From assembly GCA_051453625.1 (NCBI GenBank), contig JBOZIK010000001.1:186568740-186632739 (forward strand): 64,000 nt of DNA. The letters are read 5' to 3'. This stretch comes from Welwitschia mirabilis (taxonomy: Eukaryota; Gnetophyta; Gnetopsida; Welwitschiales). Under the pieces are notes generated by a model. That model saw nothing but the letters and a program-made list of their open reading frames with translations, did not search any database and was not told where the DNA came from. Below, one piece after another: positions 37,610 to 48,637 of the stretch. A program made the translations under genes and the position numbers. Numbering within the stretch: position 1 is the stretch's first letter; every line of letters begins with the position of its first letter.

Positions 37610-38455
37610 CGTCACGTCCATATTTTTACTTTTCTTATAAACTTTACAAAGGTTATGTTTAATGAAATATTTAGAAAAGTCTGAATTAATTTGAAATTAC
37701 CAATTGATATAAATATTATGTTTTTAAGGTGCTATCATATTAAATTATGGTTTGAGTACCTTTTGATTAAATTATTACATACAATCTTCAAATGTTCTTA
37801 TGGTGGTAATAATTTCTTTTATTTACTTTTGCACTTTCTAGAAATTATGCTTGATTAAATGTAAATTGTGGAGGCTTGTTATTTATCCTTTCCTCATTAT
37901 TATGACTAAATGTAAAGCATTATTTTTATATTATTAAAATCACCTAGTGGCTAATCAATCCTTTATAAGACATTATGTAACCCCCCCTTAATCATTGCCT
38001 CATGTTATGTCCTTTTGTATTCTCGAGTTTTGTCACCTTACTCATGTTCTCTCACTTTATTGTCCTTCCTCCCTCAAGTATAGTTGATTTTTCCCAAAAT
38101 AATCTTTCCTTAAAATCTCAGAGCTTAAAAAGTCTAAGAGCTTTAAAAAGTTAGAAGATCTTCTAATAGCTCGAACATATATGGGTATGGTTCTGTTCTA
38201 TCTTATTCTCTTGTTAGTCCTTTCTTTATATGCATTCTATTATTTAGATTATCATGTTTATATTCCTACAAGACAAATGTTAAATCATGTGTTATAAAGA
38301 TAAATTCTATTTTATTTCAGGTCTTATCTCCATCCATATTTTATGCTTGATGTCTTAACGTTATCTGTTCTTAATATGAGTTGATAGATCGTGATTAAAT
38401 CTTATCTTATTTTCTTGACATCATTATGTCTTAAACTTATGGTTATGGATTTCCA

Positions 38456-39219
38456 CATATCGCTGAATGAGGTAGTGGGGTTTATAAATCACGAAAGAAG
38501 GCAATGAAGTGAGAATCTCATAGATTACAAAATGAGGCAGTGGGGATATTAAATTTACCACAGATCACCAAATGAGGCAGTGGGCTTCACAGATTACCAA
38601 ATGAGGTAGTGAAGTTAATGATATATGAGATTATATATATATATATTAGAATCATAGATCATCAAATGAGGCAGGGAGCTTTACAGATCATCAAATGAGG
38701 CAGTGAAGTAAAATATGAAAAATTATATAAGAATCACAAATAGTTGAATGAGGCAGTGAACTTCATAGATCACCAAATGAGGCNNNNNNNNNNNNNNNNN
38801 NNNNNNNNNNNNNNNNNNNNNNNNNNNNNNNNNNNNNNNNNNNNNNNNNNNNNNNNNNNNNNNNNNNNNNNNNNNNNNNNNNNNNNNNNNNNNNNNNNNN
38901 NNNNNNNNNNNNNNNNNNNNNNNNNNNNNNNNNNNNNNNNNNNNNNNNNNNNNNNNNNNNNNNNNNNNNNNNNNNNNNNNNNNNNNNNNNNNNNNNNNNN
39001 NNNNNNNNNNNNNNNNNNNNNNNNNNNNNNNNNNNNNNNATGGTTATGGATTTCCTCATATCACTGAATGAGGTAGTGGGATTCATAAATCTCCAAATAA
39101 GGCAATGAAGTGAGAATCTCATAAATTACCAAATGATGCATTGGGGATACTAAATTTATCACAGATCACCAACTGAGATAGTGAGCTTCACAGATTATCA
39201 AATGAGGTAGTGAAGTTAA

Positions 39220-39255
<36 letters not shown>

Positions 39256-39289
39256 ATCATAGATCGTCAAATGAGGCAGGGAGCTTTAC
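38456..39289 (+). repeat. minisatellite inside the LTR
   Basis: The core ATCACCAAATGAGGCAGTG recurs about ten times at irregular spacing (roughly 25-60 bases) in 38456-38783, and again from about 39060 after a 256-N gap. Variants ATCATCAAATGAGGCAGGGA and TTACCAAATGAGGTAGTGAA occur. The two parts have the same order of spacers, so the second is a near copy of the first. TA-dinucleotide runs lie inside (38632-38645 and 39221-39251). Confidence 0.8.
38784..39039. other. assembly gap, 256 N
   Basis: Undetermined bases inside the minisatellite. Confidence 0.95.
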
Positions 39290-39880
39290 NNNNNNNNNNN
39301 NNNNNNNNNNNNNNNNNNNNNNNNNNNNNNNNNNNNNNNNNNNNNNNNNNNNNNNNNNNNNNNNNNNNNNNNNNNNNNNNNNNNNNNNNNNNNNNNNNNN
39401 NNNNNNNNNNNNNNNNNNNNNNNNNNNNNNNNNNNNNNNNNNNNNNNNNNNNNNNNNNNNNNNNNNNNNNNNNNNNNNNNNNNNNNNNNNNNNNNNNNNN
39501 NNNNNNNNNNNNNNNNNNNNNNNNNNNNNNNNNNNNNNNNNNNNNNNNNNNNNNNNNNNNNNNNNNNNNNNNNNNNNNNNNNNNNNNNNNNNNNNNNNNN
39601 NNNNNNNNNNNNNNNNNNNNNNNNNNNNNNNNNNNNNNNNNNNNNNNNNNNNNNNNNNNNNNNNNNNNNNNNNNNNNNNNNNNNNNNNNNNNNNNNNNNN
39701 NNNNNNNNNNNNNNNNNNNNNNNNNNNNNNNNNNNNNNNNNNNNNNNNNNNNNNNNNNNNNNNNNNNNNNNNNNNNNNNNNNNNNNNNNNNNNNNNNNNN
39801 NNNNNNNNNNNNNNNNNNNNNNNNNNNNNNNNNNNNNNNNNNNNNNNNNNNNNNNNNNNNNNNNNNNNNNNNNNNNNNNN
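39290..39880. other. assembly gap, 591 N
   Basis: Undetermined bases, probably more minisatellite and LTR. Confidence 0.95.
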
Positions 39881-39950
39881 ATAAGGTCAGTGTATTTGAT
39901 ATGTCATGTTATCTTGGAGTCTTTACTTGTCATTCTTGTGAGTAAATCTT

Positions 39951-41047
39951 GTTATAAATTCTCAGTAAGGCCAATTTCTTATGCAGCTCTTGTGCTTATA
40001 ACAAAGATATGGATGAAAACTATAAAACACACCATTCTCAATATGGCCTAGGATGAGGGGAGAGGGTTTTAAGAATATCCAAAATAGAAACAAGAGGAGA
40101 AAAACTCATAATTTACATATTGAGAAGATGATCCATTTTGATTAACTTAAATTTACATTTAATAAAATTTATAGTTTTAATAACATAGGTGTATCCTAAC
40201 TAGAAGGAATTTTATCTCATTTTTATGCATTTTTTCTTGCTCTTATAGGAGGTTCATTTATATTATTATGGAAGCCTAACAAAGGGTTTCTCCTCTAAAG
40301 TTTTTAGCACCTGATTACCTTGGCCAAATTTTTTTAATTTTACTATTTAACAAGTAAAGCTCAAACCTTAGCTTTACTTCAAGGCCTAAGAAAAATTACC
40401 CAAAAAAAGAAAATTTCAAATTTAAAACAACTTGGATATTTTTCAAAAATTTTTAGTACTAGAATTAGCAATTAGAGATTAAAAACGAAAAAGTTTCAAA
40501 ATAAAAAATCACCTAAGATGAAGAAAAGATTATAGAAAATAGATAAAATTTTACAAGAATAGGAAATTTTAACATTAATAACTAGATTAACCACTATAAC
40601 AAAATAAGAGGAGGACCTTAACCATGCCTAAAAATGGAGAAAAAGTGTAGATCCTAAGGTTCAAGAGCCTTTTTCTTAAGTTATAGAGTCTAAAATGTTG
40701 AAGACATTCTTGAGAAAAAAAGGAAAAAGAACAAAGTCTTCAAGATTCAATATACTTATAAAGAGGGTTGTTGAGGTGTTACTTTTACAAGAGACTACCT
40801 AGCTTTTCCCTAACCCCCTTCTTCTCACACTTGACCTTTTGAAAAAATAATAAAATGAAAATTTTTTTTAAATAAAAATCATTAAAGAACTTTAGTAAGC
40901 CCTTATAACTTTAGCAATTTCAAGATAAATTATTTTTTTTTAGCAATTAACTATCTATCTTATTCATTAACCTTAAAGATTTTCTTTTGCATGATTAATT
41001 TATATTAAAAATAATTCTTCCTTGGCTATGAGAGTGTGGATGTGACA
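39951..41047 (-). repeat. 3' LTR of the - strand gypsy element
   Basis: Read on the - strand, the LTR starts TGTCACATCCACACTC at 41047, directly after a purine tract (reverse complement of 41050-41064, CAAGGAGGAGAGAA). The start matches the TGTCACGTCC of the + strand gypsy LTR apart from one C-to-T type change. The left limit is not defined. The interior has no coding anchor. Confidence 0.65.
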
Positions 41048-41079
41048 ATTCTCTCCTCCTTGAGAAGTTTACTCTTTGA

Positions 41080-42260
41080 AACTTGGAAAAAGTTTAGGTT
41101 TTTACTATAAAGTATCTATTTGAGATTCCCAATCTACTTCTACTTCAGTTTGAACTAATCATAGCACCTTATATTACTAAATTTTCCTCTTTCTAAGTTT
41201 AACTTACTTTTTATCTAGAATTATAACTAGTTGAGACTCAAATGTAGAACCATGTTAAATATTTACTTCTGATGCAGGAATTATTTTTATCATATTAACC
41301 ATGCATTTTCTTAATAATAAGGCATTGAAGACATTATGAAGTGTTGATAATTGTGGTGCTAGATATTGCTTGTAGGCTATAGGAGCATTCCTTTTTATTA
41401 TCTAATATAGTCCTATAAATCTTAGTGCCAACTTATCCTTCTTGTCAAAATGAAATATGCCTTTAAATAAAGATATCTTAAAGAAAACATGGTGTTCTTC
41501 CTAAAATTATAAATGTCTTTTCTTTCTATCTATATATTTAACCTACCTATCTTTTACTTTCTATAGCCTTGACCTAATTAAACCAACCTTTTCTTATAGT
41601 TCTTTAAAAAATGGAATCTTCAACAACTTTTTAATAGTTGCATCAAACCAAGATATTAGTGTTCTATAAACTCTTCCATATAGAGCTTTATATGGTGCAT
41701 ACCTAGTGGATTCCTAATAACTATTTCTATAGGTAATCTTAACTAAGCCTAAATGATCTATCTAAGATGTAGCAAAAATCTAATATTAATGATCTTAACA
41801 AGTCTTCTAAAATTTGATTAGTTCTTTCTATTTATCCATCTATTTGAGAATAAAAGGCTATGCATAAATTGAATATGGTACCAAGCTCCTCATTGACTGT
41901 TTTCTAAAACATGGATGTAAACTTCTTATCTCTATCTGAAATGATTACTTTAGGAATTCTATAAAGCTTTACTATATTTGTTATATATTCTTTTATAGTT
42001 CTTTTAGTTGAAAAAGTAGTTTTGATTCAGAAAAAGAAATTAACTTTTTTTTTTTAAAAGAAATCAACTACTACCATTAAGGCATTAAATCCTTCTTTTG
42101 TTCTAGGTAAACATGTAATAGAATCCATCTTAATAGTCCTCCATTTACATTTTAATACTTTGTAAGGATGTAAAGTTTTTTCTAGGTGCCTATGCTCTGT
42201 TTTAACTAGCTGACAAGTCATACATTTTGTTACATAGTTGGCTATTTTTTATTTCATTCT
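41080..42260 (-). pseudogene. gypsy integrase and chromodomain-like tail
   Basis: The - strand reads NYVTKCMTCQLVKTEHRHLE (zinc region), then a MDSITCLPRTKEGFNALMVV stretch corresponding to MDFxxGLPRTxxGxDAxxVV. Later come STRYAPYKALYGRVYRT, LHNVFNALLLRKCMVNMIKI and SQLVIILDKK. Order and wording are those of Tekay/Del integrases with their C-terminal tail. Stops and frameshifts are frequent. Confidence 0.8.
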
Positions 42261-42649
42261 TAGACACTAATAGTATTGCTTGATACATATAAACACATTT
42301 TGTAAACTCCTACATTGATAAAGTACTTAGTTATATCAAATTTATTAAAAATCATCTTTCTGATATGATTAATATTAGGCATCACAATCTTATCCAAAAG
42401 GTTAATTAAACCTTTCTCAAAGGTATTAAACTCTTCTATTCCCTTTTCTTTAATCTTCTTACATAAGAGATAAATTTTAATGAGAATTAAATGTTATCTC
42501 ATAAAAATTAGTGTTCATACTTAGGCTATGGTTTATATGTTTTCTTCTACTTAAAGCATCTACCACTACATTTACTTTATCTATATAGAAATTTACTATT
42601 ACATCATAATCTTGAAAAAACTCCACCCATCTTCTCTACCTAAGATTTA

Positions 42650-43720
42650 GGTTATGTTGGATATGAATATACCTCAGACTCTTATGGTTTGTTCAGATTT
42701 CTACATGCTCTTTATAAAGGTAATGCCTTCAAATTTTTACTGCATGCTTAGGTTACTATAGCTAATTCTAGATCATGGACTAGATAATTTCTTTCATGAT
42801 CCTTTAATGTTCTAGAGGCATATGCAATAGCCTTATCATATTACATTAAAACTTCCCTAATTCCTTCTCCTGATGCATCAGTATAAATTGCATAAAGCTT
42901 CCTTGGTTTTGACAACATTAGAATAAGAACTAAAGTAATGGACAGTTTTAATATCTGAAAAGATTTTTCATATTAATCAATCTATGCAAATTGATTATCT
43001 TTTCTTAATAGATATGTTAAAGAAATAGTAATCTTAGAAAAATTGGCAATAAACCTTCTATAATAACCTATAAGACCAAGAAAACTCTTTACTTCTATTA
43101 ATGATTCTAGTCTAGGCCAATCTAATAGTGCTTGAACCTTATCATAATCTATATTAACTTCTTTTTATAATATTTTGTAACCTAAAAAATTAATTTTTAA
43201 TAGCTAAAACTCACACTTTTTTGGATTTTCATAAACATGATTTATTCTTAATGTATATAACACTATTCTCAAATGTTTCTCATGGCCTTCCTTTGTTGGA
43301 GAAGACACTAGTACATCATGAATAAAAATTACCACCAATGCATCTAGGTGTTCTCTAAATATATTATTCATCACTATCATAATGCTACTAGAGCATTTGT
43401 GAAACCCAAAGAAACAATCTTGAATTTAAAATATCTATATCAAGTTCTAAAAGTAGTTTTAAAAATATCCTCTTCCTTAATCTTAAGCTAGTGATACCCT
43501 AATTTAAGATCTATTTTAAAGACATCTTCTACATATTTTAGCTAAACAAATAGCTCTTCTATTTGTAGTAAGAGATAAATTCTCTTAATTGTTACTTGAT
43601 TTACCATTTTGTAATCTATACAAAGCTTTAAACCTCCATCCTTTTTTTATGATAAATAAGACTAGTCACCCCAAGGAGATATACTTGGTCTAATTAAACT
43701 CTTATTTAGTAAGGGTATTA
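42650..43720 (-). pseudogene. gypsy reverse transcriptase and RNase H
   Basis: The - strand reads KKDGGLKLCIDYKMVNQVTI, then KIDLKLGYH, then VVIFIHDVLVSSPTKEGHEK. The catalytic F-x-DD box is FIHD, with the first Asp changed to His. VKSFLGLIGYYRRFIANFSK, LRKDNQFA and YAIYTDASGEGIREVLM (RNase H) follow, then KAIAYASRTLKDHERNYLVH. This is a full-length but inactive RT-RNase H. Confidence 0.9.
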
Positions 43721-44449
43721 GCTATGTCTTTATTTTTTTTCTAGCTTAATTGGAGACATTCTATAAGGGGCTCTAGATGTGGATTCTACACTAGGTTTTA
43801 AAGATATTTCAAAATCATCTCCCCTACGAGGAAGGTATCTTGGTACTTCATTCAAAAATACATCCATATACTCCTACACTACCAAAATTTCTAAAACTGT
43901 TAGCTAAAATTGCAAGCAGGATAGGTATTTTACTAAGCTAAATTCCTTCTTTTTTCTAACTTCTCTTCTTATTTTCTTATCTTTAATTAGATTTAACATA
44001 ATAGGGCTAGGATAAATTGTCATTAGATTATCACATCTCTAAGACTCAAAACTATAACTTTTTTGAAGTAGCAATCAATTTGAGTCTTATTCTCCCATAG
44101 CCAATTCATGCCTAATGGTAGTAGCCTAATTGTAAAACTAGAAGTTGCACTTAAAACATATAGTCACTAGTGCCCAAATTATATATAGGAGTTTTACCAA
44201 GAGTTGTAATGTTACGACTATATGGAAATTTCACTACTAATTGCTTTGTATTCTTAATTATAAGGAATAATCTTTAGGCTAAAGAAAAGGAAATGAACGA
44301 GCCTAACGCTTCTAGATTTAACAAACTTCTTATAAAGAGGTCTAGCAATATACCTATAATTTCTAGTATCATTGGAGGTTGAAGGAGTTCACCAAAAATT
44401 TAGGCATGTAATATCTTGACATTATTTGGGGCTTCTCCTTTTTTCTTCC

Positions 44450-45400
44450 TTTGAGGGTAGTTTATGATCATATGAGGTCCTCTACAATTATAATATCTAT
44501 TTTCTTTAAAATTTTTAGTTATATTTCTTAATCAAAATTCTAATTTTAGTTGGCTTAAAGATTTGGCCCTTTCTTGAGGATGCTGAGACTTTATTATATT
44601 GGCCTTCATTATCTCAAATCTAATAGTATTCAATAGTTTAACCTAGATGCTTGAATAATGGCCCTTTTCCTTGCTACATCTATCTACATTCCTGTAGTGT
44701 CTTTTAAAGGCTTTTTCCTTAATCCATGATTCTTCACTAAGTTTGGCCTTCTCTAGAGCTTCATTCAGATTGATAGGATGGAAAAGCTTAACTTGGCTTT
44801 GAACTATAAGGTGTAAACCTACCACTAAATTCCTTACCTTTACTACTTTATTCTAGCTATTTCTAGAGCATACTTCGGTAGCTCCATAAATTTATATTCA
44901 TATTGAATCTCTATCATGAAGTCTTGCTTGAGGCTATAGAACTCTTCTACCTTTTGCATTTTCATAGAGTTCTAATATGTACCTAGCTTGAAATCTAGTC
45001 TTAAATTCTTCCCAAAATAGTCGATCTAGAAATTAGGATCTTGACTTCTGTGCTTTGTACCATAGTATTGCACCTCTCTTTAGTTGTTAAGTTGATAAGG
45101 TAATGTTCTATTCTAAGGTGGAATTGAATATTTCTAATTCTCTTGATATGGATGCCAGCTATGCTTCAGCCTCAGTTATATTATCAGATCCCTCAAAAAC
45201 TAGAGGGTTTGTTTACTTGACTTATAGCAGATTCTTAGTAAGTCATGCATTGATAATAGTAAATTTGACAACTGATAATTGAAGAGATTTTTAAGGGAAC
45301 TTAAAATCAATTACTAAGTCAATAAACTTATGAAAGAATAACTTATAAAATGAGGATGACTGCTTTGTCAGTTATTTAGCTTCCATATCCTTCCCAAATT
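44450..45400 (-). pseudogene. gypsy gag remnant with zinc knuckle
   Basis: A - strand frame at 44825-44643 contains VKLFHPINLNEALEKAKLSE, similar to the end of Tekay/Del Gag (a Pro-hinge, then EA-x-x-x-A-x-x-x-E). Further on, YYNCRGPHMIINYPQRKK (near 44480) is a C-x2-C-x4-H-x4-C knuckle with the first and last Cys replaced by Tyr through G-to-A changes. Confidence 0.65.
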
Positions 45401-45479
45401 AACATTCAATTTAGCTAATTAGAAAATTAAGAATAGATATTTAATATACTAGAAGGGCCTTTAATCCCCTAGCGATCGG

Positions 45480-45957
45480 TTGTGATTGTAGACTTGTAAC
45501 ATTTTCTATGTTCTTCATATTCAATTTTACCTTTATGATGGTTTATAGATGTTATAATTGTTGGCTTTTATGATAGCTTATAATAGTACTAAAAATCCAA
45601 GTTTATGATGACATATAATGGTCATAAAAATTCACTTTGATAATGGCTTATAATTGTCATAAAAGTTCACTTTGATGATGGTTATAACCATCATAAAGAT
45701 TTCTATTTTATCAAGGTATTTAGCCATCATAAAATTCTTGTTTTATGATGGTTCGTAGCCATTATAAAACTTGAAATTAATGAAGGTTTTATATACTTTA
45801 ATGATGATTTTAAGTCATCATTAATGTCAACTTGTATGATAGCTAAGGACCATCATAAAGTATTAATGATAGGACCTATAATGATGGATAAAAACTATTA
45901 TTAAAATGTATTAATGAAAGTTTTTAGCTGTCACTATAGGTCATTTTTATTGTAGTG
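45480..45957 (+). mobile_element. right terminus of a CACTA transposon
   Basis: The segment ends CATTTTTATTGTAGTG, the reverse complement of CACTACAATAAAAATG, a typical CACTA (En/Spm) terminal inverted repeat. Inside it, palindromic words such as ATGATGGTTATAACCATCAT recur in both orientations (45534-45910), about every 50-60 bases. They look like CpG-decayed forms of the ACGACGGTTATAACCGTCGT type repeats that lie near CACTA ends. No transposase and no left terminus were found, so this is a truncated or non-autonomous copy. Confidence 0.65.
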
Positions 45958-46463
45958 TGTGATAGAATGAATTTCTTAAAGCAGACCTATGCAAGGCTAG
46001 TAGAATCCACCAAGGATGTCATGACGGAAGGGAGATGCAGGACTAATTAAAGAGTCATGGAGAAGAGAGTTAACTATTGAATGGATACAATCAAAAATTG
46101 ACTAAAGGAAATATGCTCACAAAATCAAGAGCTCTCTAATAGAATAGACTTTCTCCTTTCATGTTTGAAATGACCTAGCACCTAATGGAGCATGATCTAC
46201 AAACACCACCTAAACAGCTGTTCAATTTTGGACAAAATTCCCTACTAGAAAGATTGACCTGTGAAGCCTACAAATGAGGCTTCTAAACATAGAAGCCAAT
46301 TTATAAGCATTCCTACTTAATAGAGTGAATGACGCACTAGAAATGAATGAGGGAGTCATGAGATCACTAAAATGACCTATTTGCACATTTGCAAGGGTAA
46401 AGTAAAAATTAGTGAAGAAGTTATGTTCTAGATTCAATAGATAGGAAAATATTTTAGCTCCAA
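45958..46463 (+). pseudogene. 5' half of a gag gene split by the CACTA-like block
   Basis: Broken frames give a coiled-coil-like KEICSQNQELSNRIDFLLS, then NDLFAHLQG and RSYVLDSIDRKIF at the right edge. The continuation on the far side of the block (57673 onward) starts in gag-like sequence. The join is an inference from position and character, since a closely related intact gag was not available for comparison. Confidence 0.45.
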
Positions 46464-46790
46464 GACCACTAGAAAAATAAGCGTTTAAGGTGTTTATTTT
46501 ATAAATGCCTTAACAAAAGGCTTTAAAAGAACACCTTTTAAGGCATTTTTAATAAAATTGCATTAATAATATTTGCTAAAACTTTTTTGAGGCATTTATC
46601 AAAATAAGCATCATTATTAGTTACTAATAGAGTGTTTGTAATAAATACTCTTATTGCTAGTTAAGAGTAACTTCCTAAGAGGGTATTTGTAAATAAACCC
46701 TCAAAGAAGAAATCACTAACTAGGGCATTTCTATATAAATGCCATTATTGGAAGCAATTAGGGCGATTTTTAATAAACATCCTTATTAGT
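46464..46790 (+). repeat. left terminal and subterminal repeats, unit A
   Basis: Starting with the terminal inverted repeat, the stretch has about eight AAGGCATTTTTAATAAA / ATAAATGCCTTAA type words in both orientations, spaced 25-60 bases. Such clusters bind the transposase in characterised CACTA elements. The last part (46740-46855) is homologous to 49885-49990 in unit B. Confidence 0.6.
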
Positions 46791-46856
46791 AGCTAATATA
46801 ATAATTCATTATTTGAATCCACAAAATTATGTAATAGAGAAGCATAAAATAGTTGA

Positions 46857-47290
46857 ATGGAGAGTTTGAGATGCAAGAAGTTTGATGAAAGAGGTTTTGA
46901 AATGATGGCAGAAGAGGACGCGAGAGGGGATAAGGGATACCAAAGCTTTTCTCAAATGAAGCTATGTATCTCAAGAAGTAGGTGATCCACACGTTTAGGG
47001 CCTGCAGGTGGTCAGAAATGGCTTTACAACTTTCTTACATTTGCCTAGGATTCAGCTATTATATCCAACGCAGTTGAAGATGAGAGAGAGGAGAGCCCTT
47101 CAGAACTGGGACTTCTGGAAGGGAAAGAAGGGCTTTAGGATATTCAATCAAATACAGAGGAATCTGGTTTTATTAATAGGGTTTATCCTCAAGGACGAAC
47201 TCAGCTATATGTAGCCAATATCCCCACTAACATTGACAACCAAGCTTTTGCCAATTTTTTGTAGGGTGCTAAAGAGTCATGACAGCAGAG
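46857..47290 (+). pseudogene. cpRNP (chloroplast RRM protein) fragment, unit A
   Basis: This is a copy of the first exon of a chloroplast ribonucleoprotein of the 28-33 kDa class, whose intact members bind and stabilise plastid mRNAs with two RRM domains. The frame starts MESLRCKKFDERGF, then has a stop and two in-frame TAGs, an acidic linker (NAVEDEREESPSELGLLEG) and the beginning of RRM1 (RTQLYVANIPTNIDNQAFAN). The RNP2-like hexamer LYVANI is better preserved than in unit B. The copy stops at the exon end, and no RNP1 motif follows. It differs from unit B copies at many C/T and A/G sites. Confidence 0.7.
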
Positions 47291-47788
47291 TTACTCCTAT
47301 CTTTCTTTTTTTAATTCATATGTTTGAAGTATTGATTCTGTGGTTTGGGAAATCAAAGATTTAGTTCACATTAGGAATACCAGAGATTTTTTTTTTTTGA
47401 TATATTAGATTCCATAGAAAGCTTCAGTGGGCTGAAATTTCTCAAGGTTCAATTATTTTTTAATATCGCATTCTAGACTACTTTTTCATTATGTTTTGTG
47501 TTTTCTTAAAATTCATAGGTTTGAAACTTTTAATCAAAGATCGTATCAAAAAAATACCAGATGATTTAATAATTCTCGTTTAGCTTATGAATTTGACCCT
47601 TTATCTGTTCTCACACTTGATGTATGCAATACTTTAGGGCAAAGAGCTTTCTTAATGTATGTATGTATGCAATGTTTGCAAGGGACATGGAAAAGGTTGT
47701 AGAAGGAGGAGGGTAGAAGCAGAGGGTCATTTTCATATGAGAAAACAAAGCTTTACACATGTTCTCATGTGTAGAATGCCTTTACTAC
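47291..47788 (+). other. non-coding continuation of the captured cpRNP segment
   Basis: The sequence is alignable with 50713-51205 of unit B up to GTAGAATGCCTTTACTAC, where it switches to the small LTR element. It is probably intron and flanking DNA of the captured gene. No exon is recognised. Confidence 0.55.
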
Positions 47789-47869
47789 TGCGAATCGAAT
47801 CATAATAATGCAAAATGTAACATAGGAATTGAAAGTAGGTGGACCACTTCGAGGGGGTCAGGCTTTGTA

Positions 47870-48500
47870 TTGCATATTGTCCACTTTCTTTTTCATAAGG
47901 ATTTTCTATTTCAAGATTCTTTTTAGTCTTAGACACTTTCTTCTCTGTCTCCAAACCTTTAATTTGTGTCTTCTAAGATTGTAAATCTTAAACATCTTTC
48001 TTTTGTGACTCCAAATTTTGAATGTCTCTCTTCTGTTGCTTAAAAGCTTTAGCATCTTTAGGTGAATCCAATTCTTTAGTCTCCCTCTTTGGTGATTCAA
48101 AATGCTTAGTCTGTGCATGGAAACCTTCTTTAGCGTGATCATTGCCCCTTTTTGCAATATCTCTATCTTTAAATGAAGTGCCTTCACCTTTGATTTTCTC
48201 CTTGATAGAACTGCAAGGTTCCTTATGCTCTATTTTCAAAGTCTCATCTTTAAATTCTACATTATTTTTTTCTATGTCAGTGTTTTTTTGTCCTAACTGT
48301 TATGTTTAATCATAGTCCACAGAAGATACCTCTGTAGAAGAAGTTAAGAATTTTCCTTGGCTATACTTTACTTCCAATGCATTAATTAATCTTCTAATAT
48401 CTTCTAATGCCTTTGTATTTATTTCTACTGTCTCCCTTAATCTTTTCCTACTCCTCTTTGAGGTGATTTTCTATCTTTGAAAGTGTCATGCCATCTGCCG
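47870..48500 (-). pseudogene. gag-like charged coiled-coil frame in the small LTR element
   Basis: On the - strand a frame of about 200 codons runs through RLRETVEINTKALEDIRRLI, a short serine-rich stretch, KIEHKEPCSSIKEKIKGEGT and a long Lys/Glu-rich segment with QQKRDIQNLESQKKDV, then ETEKKVSKTKKNLEIENPYE. It is broken by TAG stops that look like former CAG codons. It is helical and highly charged, with no zinc knuckle, protease or reverse transcriptase. The first part resembles the N-terminal coiled coil of some gypsy Gag proteins. A Gag-derived protein is the best guess; the family is not identified. Confidence 0.5.
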
Positions 48501-48514
48501 TCAATATGGAACTA

Positions 48515-48528
48515 GGCTCTGATACCAA
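48515..48528 (-). promoter_or_regulatory. primer-binding site (initiator tRNA-Met)
   Basis: The - strand TTGGTATCAGAGCC is an exact primer-binding site of the commonest plant LTR-element type, standing seven bases after an LTR end in CA. Confidence 0.8.
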
Positions 48529-48637
48529 CTATTATGAACCCAATCATAATAATGCAAAATGTTGTAACATAGGAATTTAAAGTAGGGTGATTACTTCGAG
48601 GGGGTTAGAACTCCATTTAATCACTTTGAGGAGGTCA

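Larger units (their letters stand above)
37609..39950 (+). repeat. gypsy 3' LTR, second piece, with minisatellite
   Basis: The LTR starts at GTCACGTCCATATTTTTAC. Its first 690 bases repeat 35887-36576, and it then runs into a minisatellite and two N gaps. Its right end is not defined; about 39950 is an estimate. Confidence 0.6.
41048..45450 (-). mobile_element. second Tekay/Del-like Ty3-gypsy retrotransposon, decayed
   Basis: Read on the - strand: gag with a zinc-knuckle remnant (about 45400-44450), protease region, reverse transcriptase and RNase H (43720-42650), integrase (42260-41650) and a chromodomain-like tail (41480-41080), then purine tract and LTR. It belongs to the same lineage as the element at 31.9-37.6 kb but is a separate, more decayed insertion in the opposite orientation. 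The 5' LTR and primer site were not recognised, because a CACTA terminus begins near 45.5 kb. Confidence 0.85.

Noticed and set aside
38456-39289. Regularly recurring words with different spacers, superficially like a CRISPR array.
   Set aside because: Units are degenerate, spacers are not of constant length, TA runs interrupt, there are no cas genes, and the host is a plant. It is an LTR minisatellite.
402-45450. TAA and TAG in place of Gln might suggest a reassigned genetic code, as in ciliates.
   Set aside because: Trp codons are hit as well, frameshifts are common, catalytic residues are lost, and the affected sequences are plant transposons. Deamination explains all of it.
47988-48239. 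A charged - strand open frame taken as a separate host gene.
   Set aside because: It lies between two LTR-like repeats with an exact primer-binding site, so it belongs to the small retroelement.
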